Counted from the stretch's first letter, positions 1 to 10,426 are shown. The stretch is DNA of 64,000 bases from Clostridiales bacterium (GCA_022787165.1 JALFVL010000004.1:1-64000), one strand, 5' to 3'. Numbers and translations: made by a program. The notes: generated by a model from the sequence alone, not told the origin.

Positions 1-1397
1 CAACCGACGCATTCTCGACGTTTTCCGTCGTCAGCGCATATTCCTTGAGCTCGCTGTAATGCGTCGTGGCGACCGTGCGCGTGTGCATCGTCAGCAGTGT
101 CGCGAGAATCGCCTGAGCGAGTGCCGCGCCCTCCGTCGGATCGGTGCCCGCACCCAGCTCATCAAAGAGGACAAGAGAACCCGGCGTCACATTTTCCAGA
201 ATGGAGACGATGTTCTTCATGTGTCCCGAGAAGGTCGAAAGGGACTGCTCGATGGATTGCTCATCGCCGATATCGGCAAAGACGTCGTCAAAGACAGCCA
301 GCTCCGTGCCGTATTCCGCCGGAACCTGGAGTCCCGCCTGCGCCATCAGCGTAAACAGACCGGTGGTCTTGAGCGTAACCGTCTTGCCGCCCGTGTTCGG
401 ACCGGTGATGATGAGCGTCGTGAAGGTCTCTCCGAGCCGGATGTCCAGCGGGACGACCTTTTCCGGGTCAATCAGCGGGTGACGTCCCCGGATGATGTTG
501 ATCCGCCCCTCGCCGTTCATCTTGGGCGGGCAGGCATGCATCTCCCGTGCCAGCGCGGCCTTAGCAAACGCGAAGTCGAGCTGCGCGAGAATCGCCAGAT
601 TGCCGGCAATCGCCCCCGCCTCTGGGGCGACCTGCGCGGAAAGCGCGCGAAGAATCCGCTCGATCTCCGTCTTTTCTGCCGAGATCAGCTGCTTGAGCTC
701 GTTTCCGATCTCCACCACCGCCATCGGCTCGACGAAGATCGTCGCGCCCGTCGAGGACTGATCGTGCACGATGCCCGGCACCATCCCGCGGTACTCCTGC
801 TTCACAGGCAGCACATACCGGTCGGCGCGCATCGTGATGATCGCTTCCTGCAGGTACTTCTGGAACGACGGATTGTGGATCATGCCGTTCAGCCGCTCGC
901 GCACGCGCTCGTTGCACGCGCGCATCTTGCGGCGGATGGTAAACAGCTCCGTGCTGGCACGGTCGGCGATCTCATCCTCGCTCAAAATAGCATCGGAAAT
1001 CGCCTGCTCAATCGGCTTGAAGGTGGAAAGCCGCGAGGCGTTCGCCGTGAGCATCGGCGTATTCTCCCGCTCGTTCACAAGCGCGTCCCGTGCGGCGCGT
1101 GAGGCGCGAAGGCAGGCTGCAATCTCCAGCAGAGCCCGCGGCGAGAGCGCGGAGCCGATCTCCGCCAGATGAAGCGGCGCGCGTACATCGCTGAAGGAAA
1201 CCATCGGCGTGCCGCCAAGATACGTCAGCACGGTGCGCGCCTCCTCGGTCTCCTGCTGGCTCCGGCGAACGTCGTCCATGTTGCCGGCGGGCGTCAGCGC
1301 GTCGCATAGCTCCCTGCCCATGTCCGAAACGCAATACTGCGCAAGCTGGCCTCGGATCTTTCCGAATTCCAGAACACGCAAGGATCTCTCTGTCATA
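1..1397 (-). CDS. mutS2: Endonuclease MutS2, N-terminal part (cut by window edge)
   Basis: About 465 N-terminal residues are visible; the rest, including the expected C-terminal Smr nuclease domain, lies beyond the window. Translation from the ATG at 1397 (AAGGAG five bases upstream) gives a MutS-type core and clamp region. The ATPase P-loop GPNTGGKT follows at about residues 331-338, and the downstream motif LFDELGAGTDP matches the MutS Walker B region. MutS2 proteins lack the mismatch-recognition domain. They are linked to suppression of recombination and, in Bacillus, to rescue of collided ribosomes. The gene follows the U32 protein gene on the same strand after 54 bases, so co-transcription with the zapA cluster is likely. 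Identity is secure from the P-loop and domain order; only the C-terminus is unknown. Confidence 0.95.
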
Positions 1398-1451
1398 TAC
1401 ACTCCTTCGCAGACAACCTGTCCGCTTCTTTTCTTCCTTCCCCTCGGCGCC

Positions 1452-3797
1452 TTATTCGACGCCGCGCATCAGATGTCCCAGCGTCGCGCCCTCCTGCGCG
1501 TTGTGGCAAACAGGCCCGCCGTTCAGGAGGCTGCGGAAGGACGAAACCAGCTCCTTCTGCAGCCCGTCAGGTTCATCCGTGAAGCTCAGTCGAATCGAGC
1601 AATCCAGGGCCGTGAGCTTCTCCGCCGCCTTGCTCATGTCCGTAGGCACGCTGTTGTACAGCCGAAGCACGCAGCCATGCGGCATTTTCAGCCTTCTGGC
1701 CGGGAAGCGGTAGCCTTTCCTGTCCGTATACACCGCCGGGCAGCCGCCTTGCCTGTCGCAGGAAGCGCAGGCAGCGTCCTGGCGCTCGTCTCCCCGGGCC
1801 GTCCTCCTCGGGCAATGGGACAGGAGCATCAGCTGCGTGCGCCCATAGGCCTCGATGACCCAGCTGCCGCCCTGCTCCATCAGCCCGGAAAGCTCACGGC
1901 CGCTCAGCTCGCAGGATGCCGTCAGCCGCCGCGCGCCCAACACCGTCAAAAACCGCGCGCATTCGGCGTTCATCACGTTGAGCCCCTGCCCGCCCGTGAT
2001 GGGTACAGGCCAGTCTTTCTCCAGTTGGCCGATGTTGTTGACGACGACGCCCGAAAGCGCCTGCGCATGGCGGCAGACGAACGCATGCAGCGCGTCAAGC
2101 TCCTCCGTCTGCGTCACGGCCGGCAGCACGAGCAGCGGGCAAGCCGCCCCCCTGCGCTCGATCTGCGCCTCGAGTGCCTCCGCCTGATAGCTCTGTGGGA
2201 GCCATTCGAACGCATCAGCTCCGGCGTCGAGCAGCGCCTGCGCCTCCTCCAGCCGTTCCCCCTGAACGAGCAGGAGGCGTTCCCGCTCCGGGAAAACGCA
2301 GGGCTCGCAGACGGGCTGACGATCGGGCCGCACGACCTGCGTGCGCGCCCTGCGCATCGCCTCCAGCGCGTCGCGCCGAAGCGCGTTGAGCATGCCCGCC
2401 GTCATGAACGCGCCCTCGCTGCGCAGCGTCAGATGTTCGATCCCATAGGGCGTTCCACCCGTTTTGCCAATCTGCTTCATCGCAGCCGCTTCATCGAGCG
2501 CGCGCTGCTGCGCCGGCTCGACGAGCTGTTCAAGCGACGCGGTGACGACATGACCCTCTCCGTCGTCAAGCGTCAGCACGGGTCGCTTGCCCGGCATCGC
2601 GTCAAGCGCCGCCCTGATCGGAATCAGGCGCCCCTCCCGGCTCATCGCCTCGCGGATCTCCCGCATCTGCATCGCATCCGTCAGTCGATAGACTGCATCC
2701 CCGGGCTGTACATGTCCGCCCGCAGCGCGCACGGTCGCCGTCTCTCCGGCGCATTCCTCCGGGCCGGAATAGGTCAGCTCCGTCTCCTCCCGGCCGCGGA
2801 TCTGCAAGCCGTCTCCGTCGCCGAGCGTCCGTTCCAGGGAAACCCTGGCCAGCGGGCCGCGCACGGAGGTCACCTTTCCCATATAGACGCCCCAGTGGTT
2901 TGGGCGCTCCCAGCTCATCAGCGCGGCGTTGCTCCTGTCCATGACATAGCCTTCCGTGAAGCCGCCGCGGTTGAAGATCTGCCGCAGACTCTCCAGCGTC
3001 GCCGCGTCCGGATGATACGGCACATGGGCCTGCGCTGCGTCGAGCGCTTTCCGATAGGCGCGCGTCACGATGCCGACATACTCCGGCCGCTTCATGCGCC
3101 CCTCCAGCTTGAAGGAATAGACGCCCGCGTCCCGCAGCTCGGGCAGATGGTCGATCAGCATGAGGTCCTTCGTGGAGAGGAGGTAGCCCTTCGTGCCGTC
3201 CTCCAAACCATAAGGCAGGCGGCACGGCTGCGCACAGCGGCCGCGGTTTCCGCTCCTCCCGCCGATCATGCTCGAAAAAAGGCATTGGCCCGACACCGCC
3301 ACGCAGAGCGCTCCGTGTGCAAAGGCCTCGATCTCCACGCCCGTATCCGCCATCTTCCGCAGCTCGGAAAGGCTGCATTCCCGGGCCGGCACGACACGCT
3401 CAAAGCCCAGTCGCTTGAGCAGCGCCGCCCCCTGCGCATTGTTGACGGTCATCTGCGTGCTCGCGTGCAGCGTCAGCTCCGGAAAACGCGCCCTCGCGAT
3501 GCGCGCTGCGCCAAAGTCCTGCACGAGGATCGCGTCAACGCCACAGCGCGCAAGCAGCTCAAGCACGTCGCACAGGTCGTCCGTCTCGCACTGCTTGACC
3601 AGCGTGTTGACCGTCACATAGATCTTTCTCCCACGCTCATGGGCATAGGCGACGGCCTCTTCAAGCCCCGGCCCATCGAAATTTCCCGCATAGCTGCGCG
3701 CCCCAAAGGCCGTATACCCGAGGTAAACGGCGTCCGCGCCGCAGGAAACCGCCGCGACAAGCGCCTCGCGGTTGCCCGCCGGAGAGAGTAATTCCAT
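1452..3797 (-). CDS. U32 family peptidase / RlhA-like protein with DUF3656
   Basis: 781 aa. The N-terminus MELLSPAGNREALVAAVSCG followed by GADAVYLG is the typical start of the U32 (collagenase-like) TIM-barrel family. The family core AYGRxQLMLLSHCP is also present, with cysteines in a C-x5-C-x2-C-x4-C cluster nearby. The C-terminal half matches the DUF3656 extension of long U32 proteins. Related proteins (RlhA, TrhP/TrhO) act in hydroxylation of 23S rRNA or tRNA, so an RNA-modification role is more likely than protease activity; this is inference from the family. It starts at ATG 3797 with GGAGG four bases upstream. It sits between zapA and mutS2, a common clostridial arrangement. Confidence 0.9.
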   Translation of the reverse strand: MELLSPAGNREALVAAVSCGADAVYLGYTAFGARSYAGNFDGPGLEEAVAYAHERGRKIYVTVNTLVKQCETDDLCDVLELLARCGVDAILVQDFGAARIARARFPELTLHASTQMTVNNAQGAALLKRLGFERVVPARECSLSELRKMADTGVEIEAFAHGALCVAVSGQCLFSSMIGGRSGNRGRCAQPCRLPYGLEDGTKGYLLSTKDLMLIDHLPELRDAGVYSFKLEGRMKRPEYVGIVTRAYRKALDAAQAHVPYHPDAATLESLRQIFNRGGFTEGYVMDRSNAALMSWERPNHWGVYMGKVTSVRGPLARVSLERTLGDGDGLQIRGREETELTYSGPEECAGETATVRAAGGHVQPGDAVYRLTDAMQMREIREAMSREGRLIPIRAALDAMPGKRPVLTLDDGEGHVVTASLEQLVEPAQQRALDEAAAMKQIGKTGGTPYGIEHLTLRSEGAFMTAGMLNALRRDALEAMRRARTQVVRPDRQPVCEPCVFPERERLLLVQGERLEEAQALLDAGADAFEWLPQSYQAEALEAQIERRGAACPLLVLPAVTQTEELDALHAFVCRHAQALSGVVVNNIGQLEKDWPVPITGGQGLNVMNAECARFLTVLGARRLTASCELSGRELSGLMEQGGSWVIEAYGRTQLMLLSHCPRRTARGDERQDAACASCDRQGGCPAVYTDRKGYRFPARRLKMPHGCVLRLYNSVPTDMSKAAEKLTALDCSIRLSFTDEPDGLQKELVSSFRSLLNGGPVCHNAQEGATLGHLMRGVE

Positions 3798-3848
3798 AAT
3801 GCCTCCAAAAAACGGCGGCGCAGTCCAGTTCCTGCGGCCGCCGCGATA

Positions 3849-4109
3849 TCACGCCTCCTGCTTCGGCCCCATTGCGGCCAGCTCTCTTTGAAGGCGTAGG
3901 TTTTCATCCTGCGCGTGAAACAGCTCGTCTGCCAGCGTCATCGCGGTAAGCACAGGGACCATTCCCTCTGCTGCCCGGGTCGTGATCGCGAGCTCGCGCA
4001 TCGTCCTGTCGACGTAGCGGGCCATGCGCTGCACCTCGTCCGGCGACTTCTCCGTCAGAAGCGTGTAGTCACGTCCCATCAGGTGAACGACGACCTTGTT
4101 CTTTTTCAC
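3849..4109 (-). CDS. zapA: Cell division protein ZapA
   Basis: 86 aa from the GTG at 4109. The frame stays open upstream to an ATG at 4154, but that start would overlap the cyclophilin gene by 32 bases. The GTG has a purine-rich GGGGGAAG upstream and gives the usual ZapA beginning (KKNKVVVHLMGRDYTL). The protein has the family pattern: a short beta-rich head with the G-x-x-Y-x-L segment, then a helical region ending in a predicted coiled coil (DELFHAQDENLRLQRELAAM). ZapA binds FtsZ and promotes bundling at the division septum. It is 13 bases from the preceding cyclophilin gene, so translation is probably coupled. Confidence 0.9.
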   Translation of the reverse strand: MKKNKVVVHLMGRDYTLLTEKSPDEVQRMARYVDRTMRELAITTRAAEGMVPVLTAMTLADELFHAQDENLRLQRELAAMGPKQEA

Positions 4110-4122
4110 GGCGCTTCCCCCA

Positions 4123-4647
4123 TCAGAACCAGCTCTTGAGCTTCTCGGCGACATACGTCACGCCAAACGTCTCCACGCGCACGGACTTCATTCGCTGCGC
4201 CTCATAAGGCTTGTCCATCGCGTCGCGCGGCGCGCTGACGATCTCGTCCGCCGTTTCCATGCCCTCCGTCACCTTGCCGAACGCGGCATACTGTCCGTCC
4301 AGATACGGCGCGTCGTCGACCATGATGAAGAACTGGGAGCCGGCGGAATTGGGCATGTTGCTGCGTGCCATCGAGAGCACGCCGCGGGTGTGCTTAAGTG
4401 GGTTGGCGACGCCGTTGCGCGCAAATTCGCCCTTGATGCAGTAGCCCGGGCCGCCAGTGCCGCGCCCCTGCGGATCGCCGCCCTGAATCATAAAGCCGGG
4501 GATCACGCGATGAAAGATCACGCCGTCATAAAAGCCCTTGTTGGCCAGCTCGACGAAGTTCGCGACGCTGATGGGCGCAATGTCGGGATAGAGCTCCCCC
4601 TTCATGACCTTTCCGTTTTCCATCTCAATCGTAAATACGGGATTCAT
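4123..4647 (-). CDS. Cyclophilin-type peptidyl-prolyl cis-trans isomerase
   Basis: 174 aa from the ATG at 4647, which has GGAGG eight bases upstream; an in-frame ATG at 4662 lacks such a site. The protein carries the cyclophilin core: NFVELANKGFYDGVIFHRVI (the active-site FHRV), then GFMIQGGDPQGRGTGGPGY and the NSAGSQFFI segment. No signal peptide is visible, so it is probably cytoplasmic like Bacillus PpiB. It catalyses cis-trans isomerisation of X-Pro bonds. It lies directly upstream of zapA; the pairing looks positional rather than functional. Confidence 0.93.
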   Translation of the reverse strand: MNPVFTIEMENGKVMKGELYPDIAPISVANFVELANKGFYDGVIFHRVIPGFMIQGGDPQGRGTGGPGYCIKGEFARNGVANPLKHTRGVLSMARSNMPNSAGSQFFIMVDDAPYLDGQYAAFGKVTEGMETADEIVSAPRDAMDKPYEAQRMKSVRVETFGVTYVAEKLKSWF

Positions 4648-4677
4648 GCTTGTGTCCTCCATTCATTTTAAGCATAT

Positions 4678-5631
4678 TCAGGCGTACATCGCCTTGAGAT
4701 TCTCCGTGAGCAGCGACGCGACGTCGCGCTCAATGTGCTGGCTGTCAAGCTGATAACCGGATCGCGCCAGCGGCAGATACGCATCCGCCAGCAACGGCCA
4801 AAGCCGTTCGCGCGCGCCAATCCATCGGCCGAGCATCAGCTCGGGAAGATGGGCTTCACTCGCATACGGCAGAAATCGCGTGCCCAGCGCCTCAAGGGCG
4901 AGCGGAAGATGCTCCATCTCCGTCAGCCGCACGAGCATCCTGGGCCGGGAAGCGGCCAGAGCGATAAGCGCCCGCTCCGCATCCCCATTCGCGCTCACCA
5001 CCGCGCGAACGGAAGAAAACGCATCCAGCAGCTCCGCAAACGTGCGAGCCTGTGCCTCCCCCTCCAGCGCGGCATGCAGCACGCAGCGCGCATCCTCGCA
5101 CGCCGGCAGCACCGCATAGCGCAGCGCATCCTCCGACACGCCGCGCACGAGCAGATCCCGCGCGCCGCAGGCATGCGCGGCTTCGGCAATTCGGGCGGCC
5201 ACAGCCCTGTAATCGACGCCGTAGCGCTCCGGCACAAAGCACGCGCTGTCGATGACCGGCAGGGCAGCGATACGGTCGTCGCTTGGCAGGAACTCCTGCG
5301 CGCGCTCGAGCGATACCGTGACCAGCACGCGCTGTGCCCGCATGACGTCGAGCACCTCCCGAAGCCATGCGTTTCGCTCGTAGCTCTGCTGCATGGAAAC
5401 CGCGCTGGCCCTATCCCGGGCGGGAAGCCCCAGCGCCTCCATCGCGGCATACACCGCCGCGCCATCCTCGCCAAACGGCGTTCCCTGTCCCTGGCGCAGC
5501 GATGCCATCAGCGGCTCTACGCCCATTTCGCCCTGCTGCGCGTCAAAGCAGAGCATCGTCTCCGACACCTGCGCGCGGCGCACCGCCTGCTTGACGCAGC
5601 GCCTCAGTTCCTGCTTGTCGCTGATGAGCAC
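4678..5631 (-). CDS. Amidohydrolase-like protein of unknown function
   Basis: 317 aa, GTG start at 5631 with GGAGG seven bases upstream; the start overlaps the end of hemZ by 28 bases. I do not recognise a named family. The C-terminal ~90 residues (RFLPYASEAHLPELMLGRW onward, ending LLTENLKAMYA) resemble the end of amidohydrolase/uronate-isomerase TIM barrels, where a conserved E-N-A-x-x-L/M-x motif closes the domain. No His-x-His metal motif is visible near the N-terminus, so a hydrolase activity cannot be assumed. The alternating helix/strand pattern fits a barrel. Its position between hemZ and the cyclophilin gene gives no clear functional hint. Confidence 0.7.
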   Translation of the reverse strand: MLISDKQELRRCVKQAVRRAQVSETMLCFDAQQGEMGVEPLMASLRQGQGTPFGEDGAAVYAAMEALGLPARDRASAVSMQQSYERNAWLREVLDVMRAQRVLVTVSLERAQEFLPSDDRIAALPVIDSACFVPERYGVDYRAVAARIAEAAHACGARDLLVRGVSEDALRYAVLPACEDARCVLHAALEGEAQARTFAELLDAFSSVRAVVSANGDAERALIALAASRPRMLVRLTEMEHLPLALEALGTRFLPYASEAHLPELMLGRWIGARERLWPLLADAYLPLARSGYQLDSQHIERDVASLLTENLKAMYA

Positions 5632-7124
5632 GGCTCTCCCTCCCTTGACGTCAGGCCGCTCCGCTCAAGCTGAACGGCCTTGTGCGAAAAGGCCTCGCGC
5701 TTGCGCGCGATCATCTCGTCCACGCGTTCGATATATTGCTCAATATTGGCTATATTCGGTGCCCGCAGGATCTTTTCCTCTTGCCGCATGACGCATTTTG
5801 AAATTCCGCCCGCGCCCAGCGCGAGCACGCTGGCCGTCTCCTCCATGTTGTCGATGTTGTAGCGGCAGAGGAAGCCCTCCTTCGCGTAGCCAACGTTTTC
5901 CAGGTTGGCGGCCATGTATTTCTGACGGTAGAGATAGTAGGCCCTCATGCCCAGCGCATGCGCTGTCTCCCGCCCCAGCGCGACCATGTCGGCCACATCC
6001 TGTTCGCTCTGCCGGTATCCCTGCTCGTGCAGCCGCGAGGAGCGCTTGATCGCCAGCGTATGCACGGTCAGGCTCTCCGGCGAAAGCGCACGAATCCTCT
6101 CCAGCGTCCGCGCAAACATCGCATAGTCCTCGCCCGGCAGCGCGGCGATCACGTCCATATTGATGTCGTCAAACCCAAGCTGCCGCGCCAGATTGTAGCA
6201 GTCGATGGTCTGCTGCGCCGTATGTGCCCGGCCGATGCGAAGAAGCGTTTCGTCGTTCATCGTCTGGGGATTGATCGAGATGCGTGTGACGGGATGATCG
6301 CGCAGCATCCGCAGCTTCCCGACATCCAGCGTGTCCGGCCGCCCCGCCTCGACCGTCAGCTCGTCAAATGGGCCAAACCGCGCCTCCATGCGCGAGAGCA
6401 GCCGGTCAAGCTGCGCCGTGCTCAGGCTGCTGGGCGTTCCGCCGCCGACATACGCGACGCGCGTATCAAACCCCATTTCCTTCGCCATTTCGGCACAGGC
6501 GTCGATCTCGCGAAACAGTGCCGACAGATACGGCTCCACGAGATGACCGTCGCCAATCTCCCCTGATGAAAAGGAGCAGTACGCGCAGCGCGTCGTGCAA
6601 AACGGAATGCCGACATACAGGTCGCAGACGTTCTGCGCCCGCCGGATGAAGCCCTCCTGCGCGTCGAGAATCTCGTCGAGCAGACTAATTTTCTCCTGCG
6701 AGAGGTCAAACAACTCCGAAAGAGCCTGCTTCGCCTCGTCGCGGGAGAGGCCCCGCTCCATCTGCTGGTAATACAGCCGCGTCGGGCGAATGCCCGTCAG
6801 CGATCCCCATGCAGGATGCCTTCCCGTATAGCGCTTCAAAAGCTGATAGCAGCATCGCTTGATCAGCCGTTTGAGCTGGCGCTTTTCCTCCAGGCCGCCA
6901 TCCTGAACAGCTTCGCCGCTCATCCCCATGAAGAGACTCTTTGCCCCTGCTGTCAGCGCGAAGCTCTCGCGCCAGAGCGCGCCGTCAAGCCTGTGGCTGT
7001 GGATCAGCTCCGCGTCGTGCTCCTCCTGCAGGGTCACCGCAGCACCCTCGCCATAGAACAGGCGGACGATGTCGGCAATGTCGTTTTGAAACGCCGTCAA
7101 CGGCGTCTCAATCGCTATTTTCAC
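5604..7124 (-). CDS. hemZ: Radical SAM coproporphyrinogen dehydrogenase HemZ
   Basis: 506 aa. The radical-SAM cluster motif is C-x3-C-x2-C in PFCTTRCAYCSF, near residue 175-185, followed by the GGGTPSSL glycine-rich SAM-binding segment. The long N-terminal extension (about 165 residues) before the radical-SAM domain is typical of clostridial HemZ. The assigned reaction is oxygen-independent oxidation of coproporphyrinogen. HemZ proteins are poorly characterised and some HemN relatives have other roles (HutW, HemW), so substrate is inferred from family. The GTG start overlaps the stop of the upstream hydrolase in a GTGA arrangement, indicating translational coupling. Confidence 0.88.
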   Translation of the reverse strand: MKIAIETPLTAFQNDIADIVRLFYGEGAAVTLQEEHDAELIHSHRLDGALWRESFALTAGAKSLFMGMSGEAVQDGGLEEKRQLKRLIKRCCYQLLKRYTGRHPAWGSLTGIRPTRLYYQQMERGLSRDEAKQALSELFDLSQEKISLLDEILDAQEGFIRRAQNVCDLYVGIPFCTTRCAYCSFSSGEIGDGHLVEPYLSALFREIDACAEMAKEMGFDTRVAYVGGGTPSSLSTAQLDRLLSRMEARFGPFDELTVEAGRPDTLDVGKLRMLRDHPVTRISINPQTMNDETLLRIGRAHTAQQTIDCYNLARQLGFDDINMDVIAALPGEDYAMFARTLERIRALSPESLTVHTLAIKRSSRLHEQGYRQSEQDVADMVALGRETAHALGMRAYYLYRQKYMAANLENVGYAKEGFLCRYNIDNMEETASVLALGAGGISKCVMRQEEKILRAPNIANIEQYIERVDEMIARKREAFSHKAVQLERSGLTSREGEPCSSATSRN

Positions 7125-7729
7125 GCGTATTGCCCCCGTTCCCAGGCAACCTTCGTCTTCATGCCGTGGCCGGGATAGGCGACCGTCTCCTTGGGCAGCG
7201 CGAGCAGCCGCTTGAGGGACATCGCCATCTGCATGTTGTTTCCCCCGGGCAGATCGACGCGGCCATAGCTGCCGTAAAACATCGTATCGCCGCTGAAGAG
7301 CACGTTGCCCGTCTGGTAACAGACGCCGCCGGGCGTATGCCCCGGGGTATGCAGGACGTTCAGCTCGAGGCCGGCCTCCCGCACGACATCCCCTTCGCGC
7401 AGCAGCACATCGGCCTGCGGCAGCGTGAGCTTCGCCCCGATGACGCCGGAGACGTTAAGCTCCGGATCGGAGAGCGCCGGCGCATCGAGCTCATGCACGT
7501 AGAGCTTCGCGCCGCGCTCCAGCCAGGGGCGCGCATACAGCATGTGGTCAAAGTGCGCGTGCGTCAGCAGCACAGCCTTGACCGTCCGCCCGCAGACCGC
7601 ACCCTCCACCGACGCAAACTCCGCGCCGGGATCGATCAGGAGGCATTCCTGCCCGCCGCCCGGTCCCACGACGTAGGTGTTGACCTCCAGCGGCCCGCCC
7701 GTGACCGTTCGAATGTCGAGATTGTCCAT
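7121..7729 (-). CDS. MBL-fold metallo-hydrolase (glyoxalase II-like)
   Basis: 202 aa. The metal-binding motif THAHFDH (H-x-H-x-D-H) is present, followed by HTPGHTPGG, SGDTMF and a late YPGHG. These supply the full set of ligands of the YcbL/YqgX glyoxalase II-like subfamily. It probably hydrolyses a thioester such as S-lactoyl-thiol, but the substrate is not shown by sequence. Its ATG overlaps the dtd stop by one base (TGATG), and its own stop overlaps the hemZ start, so dtd, this gene and hemZ look like one coupled transcription unit. Confidence 0.9.
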   Translation of the reverse strand: MDNLDIRTVTGGPLEVNTYVVGPGGGQECLLIDPGAEFASVEGAVCGRTVKAVLLTHAHFDHMLYARPWLERGAKLYVHELDAPALSDPELNVSGVIGAKLTLPQADVLLREGDVVREAGLELNVLHTPGHTPGGVCYQTGNVLFSGDTMFYGSYGRVDLPGGNNMQMAMSLKRLLALPKETVAYPGHGMKTKVAWERGQYA

Positions 7730-8178
7730 CAGAACGTCCTCCTCGAATCGACAAGCAGCGTCACCGGCCCGTCATTGACGAGCGAAACCTTCATGTCCGT
7801 CTGGAAGATGCCGGTCTCTACGTGCACGCCCGCGGCGCGAAGGCCCTCGCAGTAGGCGTCGTACAGCGGCACAGCCGTCTCCGGGCGCGCCGCCCTGATG
7901 AAGCTCGGCCGGCGGCCATGACGGACATCGCCATGCAGCGTAAACTGCGAAATCGCGAGAATTTCGCCTCCATCGTCGAGGATCGAGCGGTTCATCTTTC
8001 CCGCCTCGTCTTCAAAAATGCGCAGGTTCACGGTCTTGTCGACGCAGTAGCGCACGTCCTCCTGGGTGTCCCCATCCTCCACGCCGCAGAGCACCATAAA
8101 GCCCTTGCCGATGCTGCCCACCACGCTGCCTTCGACGCGCACGCTCGACTCAAGCACCCTCTGTATCACCAGTCTCAT
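7729..8178 (-). CDS. dtd: D-aminoacyl-tRNA deacylase
   Basis: 149 aa, the standard length for DTD. It starts MRLVIQRV and contains the two cross-dimer active-site motifs of the family: SQFTL (here ISQFTLHGD) and the GPVT motif near the C-terminus ([11 protein letters not shown]). DTD removes D-amino acids (and glycine from tRNA-Ala) mischarged on tRNA. The ATG at 8178 has AAAGGAG upstream. It directly follows relA, a very common order (relA-dtd) in Firmicutes. Confidence 0.96.
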   Translation of the reverse strand: MRLVIQRVLESSVRVEGSVVGSIGKGFMVLCGVEDGDTQEDVRYCVDKTVNLRIFEDEAGKMNRSILDDGGEILAISQFTLHGDVRHGRRPSFIRAARPETAVPLYDAYCEGLRAAGVHVETGIFQTDMKVSLVNDGPVTLLVDSRRTF

Positions 8179-8192
8179 GCCGGAAAACTCCT

Positions 8193-10376
8193 TTAAATTC
8201 TGAAAATTTCAATGGTATCCTGCCGCTTGGCGATCTGCTTGATCACCCAGTCGAGCTCCTGCTTGTTGGCAACCTGGAGCGTCAGCTCAATCGTGCAGGT
8301 CTGGTTGCTGCTGTTCACGCGCGCGTTGAGCGCGCATACCGTCACCTTCTGGGCGGAGAGATAGCTCATCAGGTCGGCGATCAGGTTGTGCCGGTCATAA
8401 GCCAGAATCTGAATCGAGCCGTTGTAGGAGGAATTGGTCGTGTCCGACCACTCCGCCGCAACCCAGCGCGCCGGGTCGTGCGAAGCGTTGACGTTCATGC
8501 ATTCCTTGGAATGGATCGTCACGCCCCGCCCCCGCGTGATGTAGCCGATAATTTCGTCGCCCGGCAGCGGTGTGCAGCATTTGGCAAAGTGTACCTGACA
8601 GCCCGGCAGGCCGGCGACCATGATGCCCATGTCGTTTTTGGCCGAGGCATTTTGCTTGAACGGCGCGTTCTCGCTCGTCCTGGGCAGCACGGGGATCAGG
8701 GGCTTTTCATGGCTCTTCTGCTCCTCGCGAAGGCGCGTGACGACCTGCGCCGCCGTGATGCCGCCGCAGCCGACCGCCGCATAGAGGTCATCCAGATCCG
8801 CGAAGGAGAACTTGTGCAGGATCGGCTCAACATACTCGCTTTTGAGCAGCGCGGGCAGGCTCGATGCCTGGCGCTTGGCCTCATACTCGAGCATCTGCTT
8901 GCCGCTGGCGATATTCTCCTCCTTGAGTTCCTTTTTGTAGAACTGGCGGATCTTCGCCTTGGCCTGCGAGGTCTTGGCAATCTTGAGCCAGTCGCGGCTG
9001 GGGCCCTTGCTGTTTTGCTGGGTGATGATCTCGACAAAATCACCCGTGGCCAGCTGCGCATCGAGCGTCACAATCCGCCCATTGATCTTCGCGCCGACGC
9101 ATTTGTTGCCGACCGCGCTGTGAATCCTGTAGGCAAAATCGATTGGCGTCGCGCCCTTGGGCAGATCGATGATCTCGCCCTTGGGCGTAAAGACGAAGAT
9201 TTCATCGCTGAACAGATCGACCTTGAGCGACTTGATAAATTCCTCAGAATCGCGGGTGTCGTTCTGCCAGTCCAGAATCTGGCGCAGCCAATAGAGCTTG
9301 TTATCCAGCGCGTCGGCGACCTGCTTGCCTTCCTTGTAGCGCCAGTGCGCCGCGATGCCGTATTCGGCGATGCGGTGCATCTCGTAGGTGCGGATCTGCA
9401 CCTCAAAGGGCATACCGTTTTCGCCCACGACCGTCGTGTGCAGCGACTGATACATGTTGGGCTTGGGCATGGAGATGTAGTCCTTGAAGCGGTTGGGAAC
9501 CTGCTTCCAAAGCGTATGCACGATGCCCAGCACAGCGTAGCAGTCCTGCACAGTATCGACAAGCACGCGGATCGCAATCAGATCAAAGATCTGCTCAAAC
9601 GGCTTGTGCTGGAGCACCATCTTTCGGTAAATGCTATAGAAGTGCTTGGGCCGCCCATCGATCTCGTAGCGGATATTCATCTCCTTGATCTTGTCGCTGA
9701 GCGTGTTGATGACGGAGCGGATATTCGCCTCTCGCTCCGCCCGTTTCATGCCGACCTTGACGATCAGGTTGTGATAGCCCTCGGGATCGAGGTAGCGCAG
9801 GCAGAGATCCTCAAGCTCCTGCTTGATCTTGTAGACGCCCAGCCTGTGTGCCAGGGGCGCGTAAATGTCCAGCGTCTCCTGCGCGATGCGCTTCTGACTT
9901 TCCGGCGACTGCGATTTGAGCGTGCGCATGTTGTGCGTTCGGTCCGCCAGCTTGATGAGCACGACGCGGATGTCCTTGCTCATCGCCAGGATCATCTTGC
10001 GGATGCTCTCCGCCTGCTGCTCCACGCGTGAGGAAAAATCGAGCCGCTTGAGCTTGGTCACGCCGTCGACCAGCAGCGCAACCTCCTGGCCGAATTCCCG
10101 CTCGATCACCTCAAGCGTCACGTCCTCGCAGTCCTCGACGGTGTCGTGCAAAAGGCCTGCGGCGATGGTCGGCGCGTCGAGCATCAGCTTGGCAAGAATG
10201 CCCGCCACCGTCAGCGGATGAATAAAATACGGTTCACCGGACTTGCGCATCTGCCCGGCATGGGCCTTTTCGGCAAAATGATACGCCTTCTCCACCAGCT
10301 CCACGTTGGCTTCCGGATGGTATTTCACCAGCGTTCCAACGAGCTCATCGAGATTCTTGCATTCCTCCTGCGTCAA
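8193..10376 (-). CDS. relA: Bifunctional (p)ppGpp synthetase/hydrolase
   Basis: 727 aa, the length of Rel proteins. Domains in order: HD hydrolase ([19 protein letters not shown] at about residues 50-80), synthetase domain ([18 protein letters not shown] region, about 230-350), TGS domain ([22 protein letters not shown], about 395-455), a RIS/zinc-finger region with [14 protein letters not shown], and a C-terminal ACT domain. Both catalytic halves look intact, so it should make and degrade (p)ppGpp in the stringent response. The start is a TTG at 10376 with GGGGG nine bases upstream; a nearby ATG is out of frame. Confidence 0.95.
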   Translation of the reverse strand: MTQEECKNLDELVGTLVKYHPEANVELVEKAYHFAEKAHAGQMRKSGEPYFIHPLTVAGILAKLMLDAPTIAAGLLHDTVEDCEDVTLEVIEREFGQEVALLVDGVTKLKRLDFSSRVEQQAESIRKMILAMSKDIRVVLIKLADRTHNMRTLKSQSPESQKRIAQETLDIYAPLAHRLGVYKIKQELEDLCLRYLDPEGYHNLIVKVGMKRAEREANIRSVINTLSDKIKEMNIRYEIDGRPKHFYSIYRKMVLQHKPFEQIFDLIAIRVLVDTVQDCYAVLGIVHTLWKQVPNRFKDYISMPKPNMYQSLHTTVVGENGMPFEVQIRTYEMHRIAEYGIAAHWRYKEGKQVADALDNKLYWLRQILDWQNDTRDSEEFIKSLKVDLFSDEIFVFTPKGEIIDLPKGATPIDFAYRIHSAVGNKCVGAKINGRIVTLDAQLATGDFVEIITQQNSKGPSRDWLKIAKTSQAKAKIRQFYKKELKEENIASGKQMLEYEAKRQASSLPALLKSEYVEPILHKFSFADLDDLYAAVGCGGITAAQVVTRLREEQKSHEKPLIPVLPRTSENAPFKQNASAKNDMGIMVAGLPGCQVHFAKCCTPLPGDEIIGYITRGRGVTIHSKECMNVNASHDPARWVAAEWSDTTNSSYNGSIQILAYDRHNLIADLMSYLSAQKVTVCALNARVNSSNQTCTIELTLQVANKQELDWVIKQIAKRQDTIEIFRI

Positions 10377-10426
10377 AACCGGTATCCCCCTTTCGTTCCC
10401 CTTTGTTTGCGCTCAAGCTGCCGCGC

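Noticed and set aside
1209-3791. Plus-strand ORF of 860 codons opposite the U32 gene
   Set aside because: High GC content keeps the opposite strand open. The minus-strand product has clear U32 motifs; the plus-strand product is an Arg/His-rich artefact.
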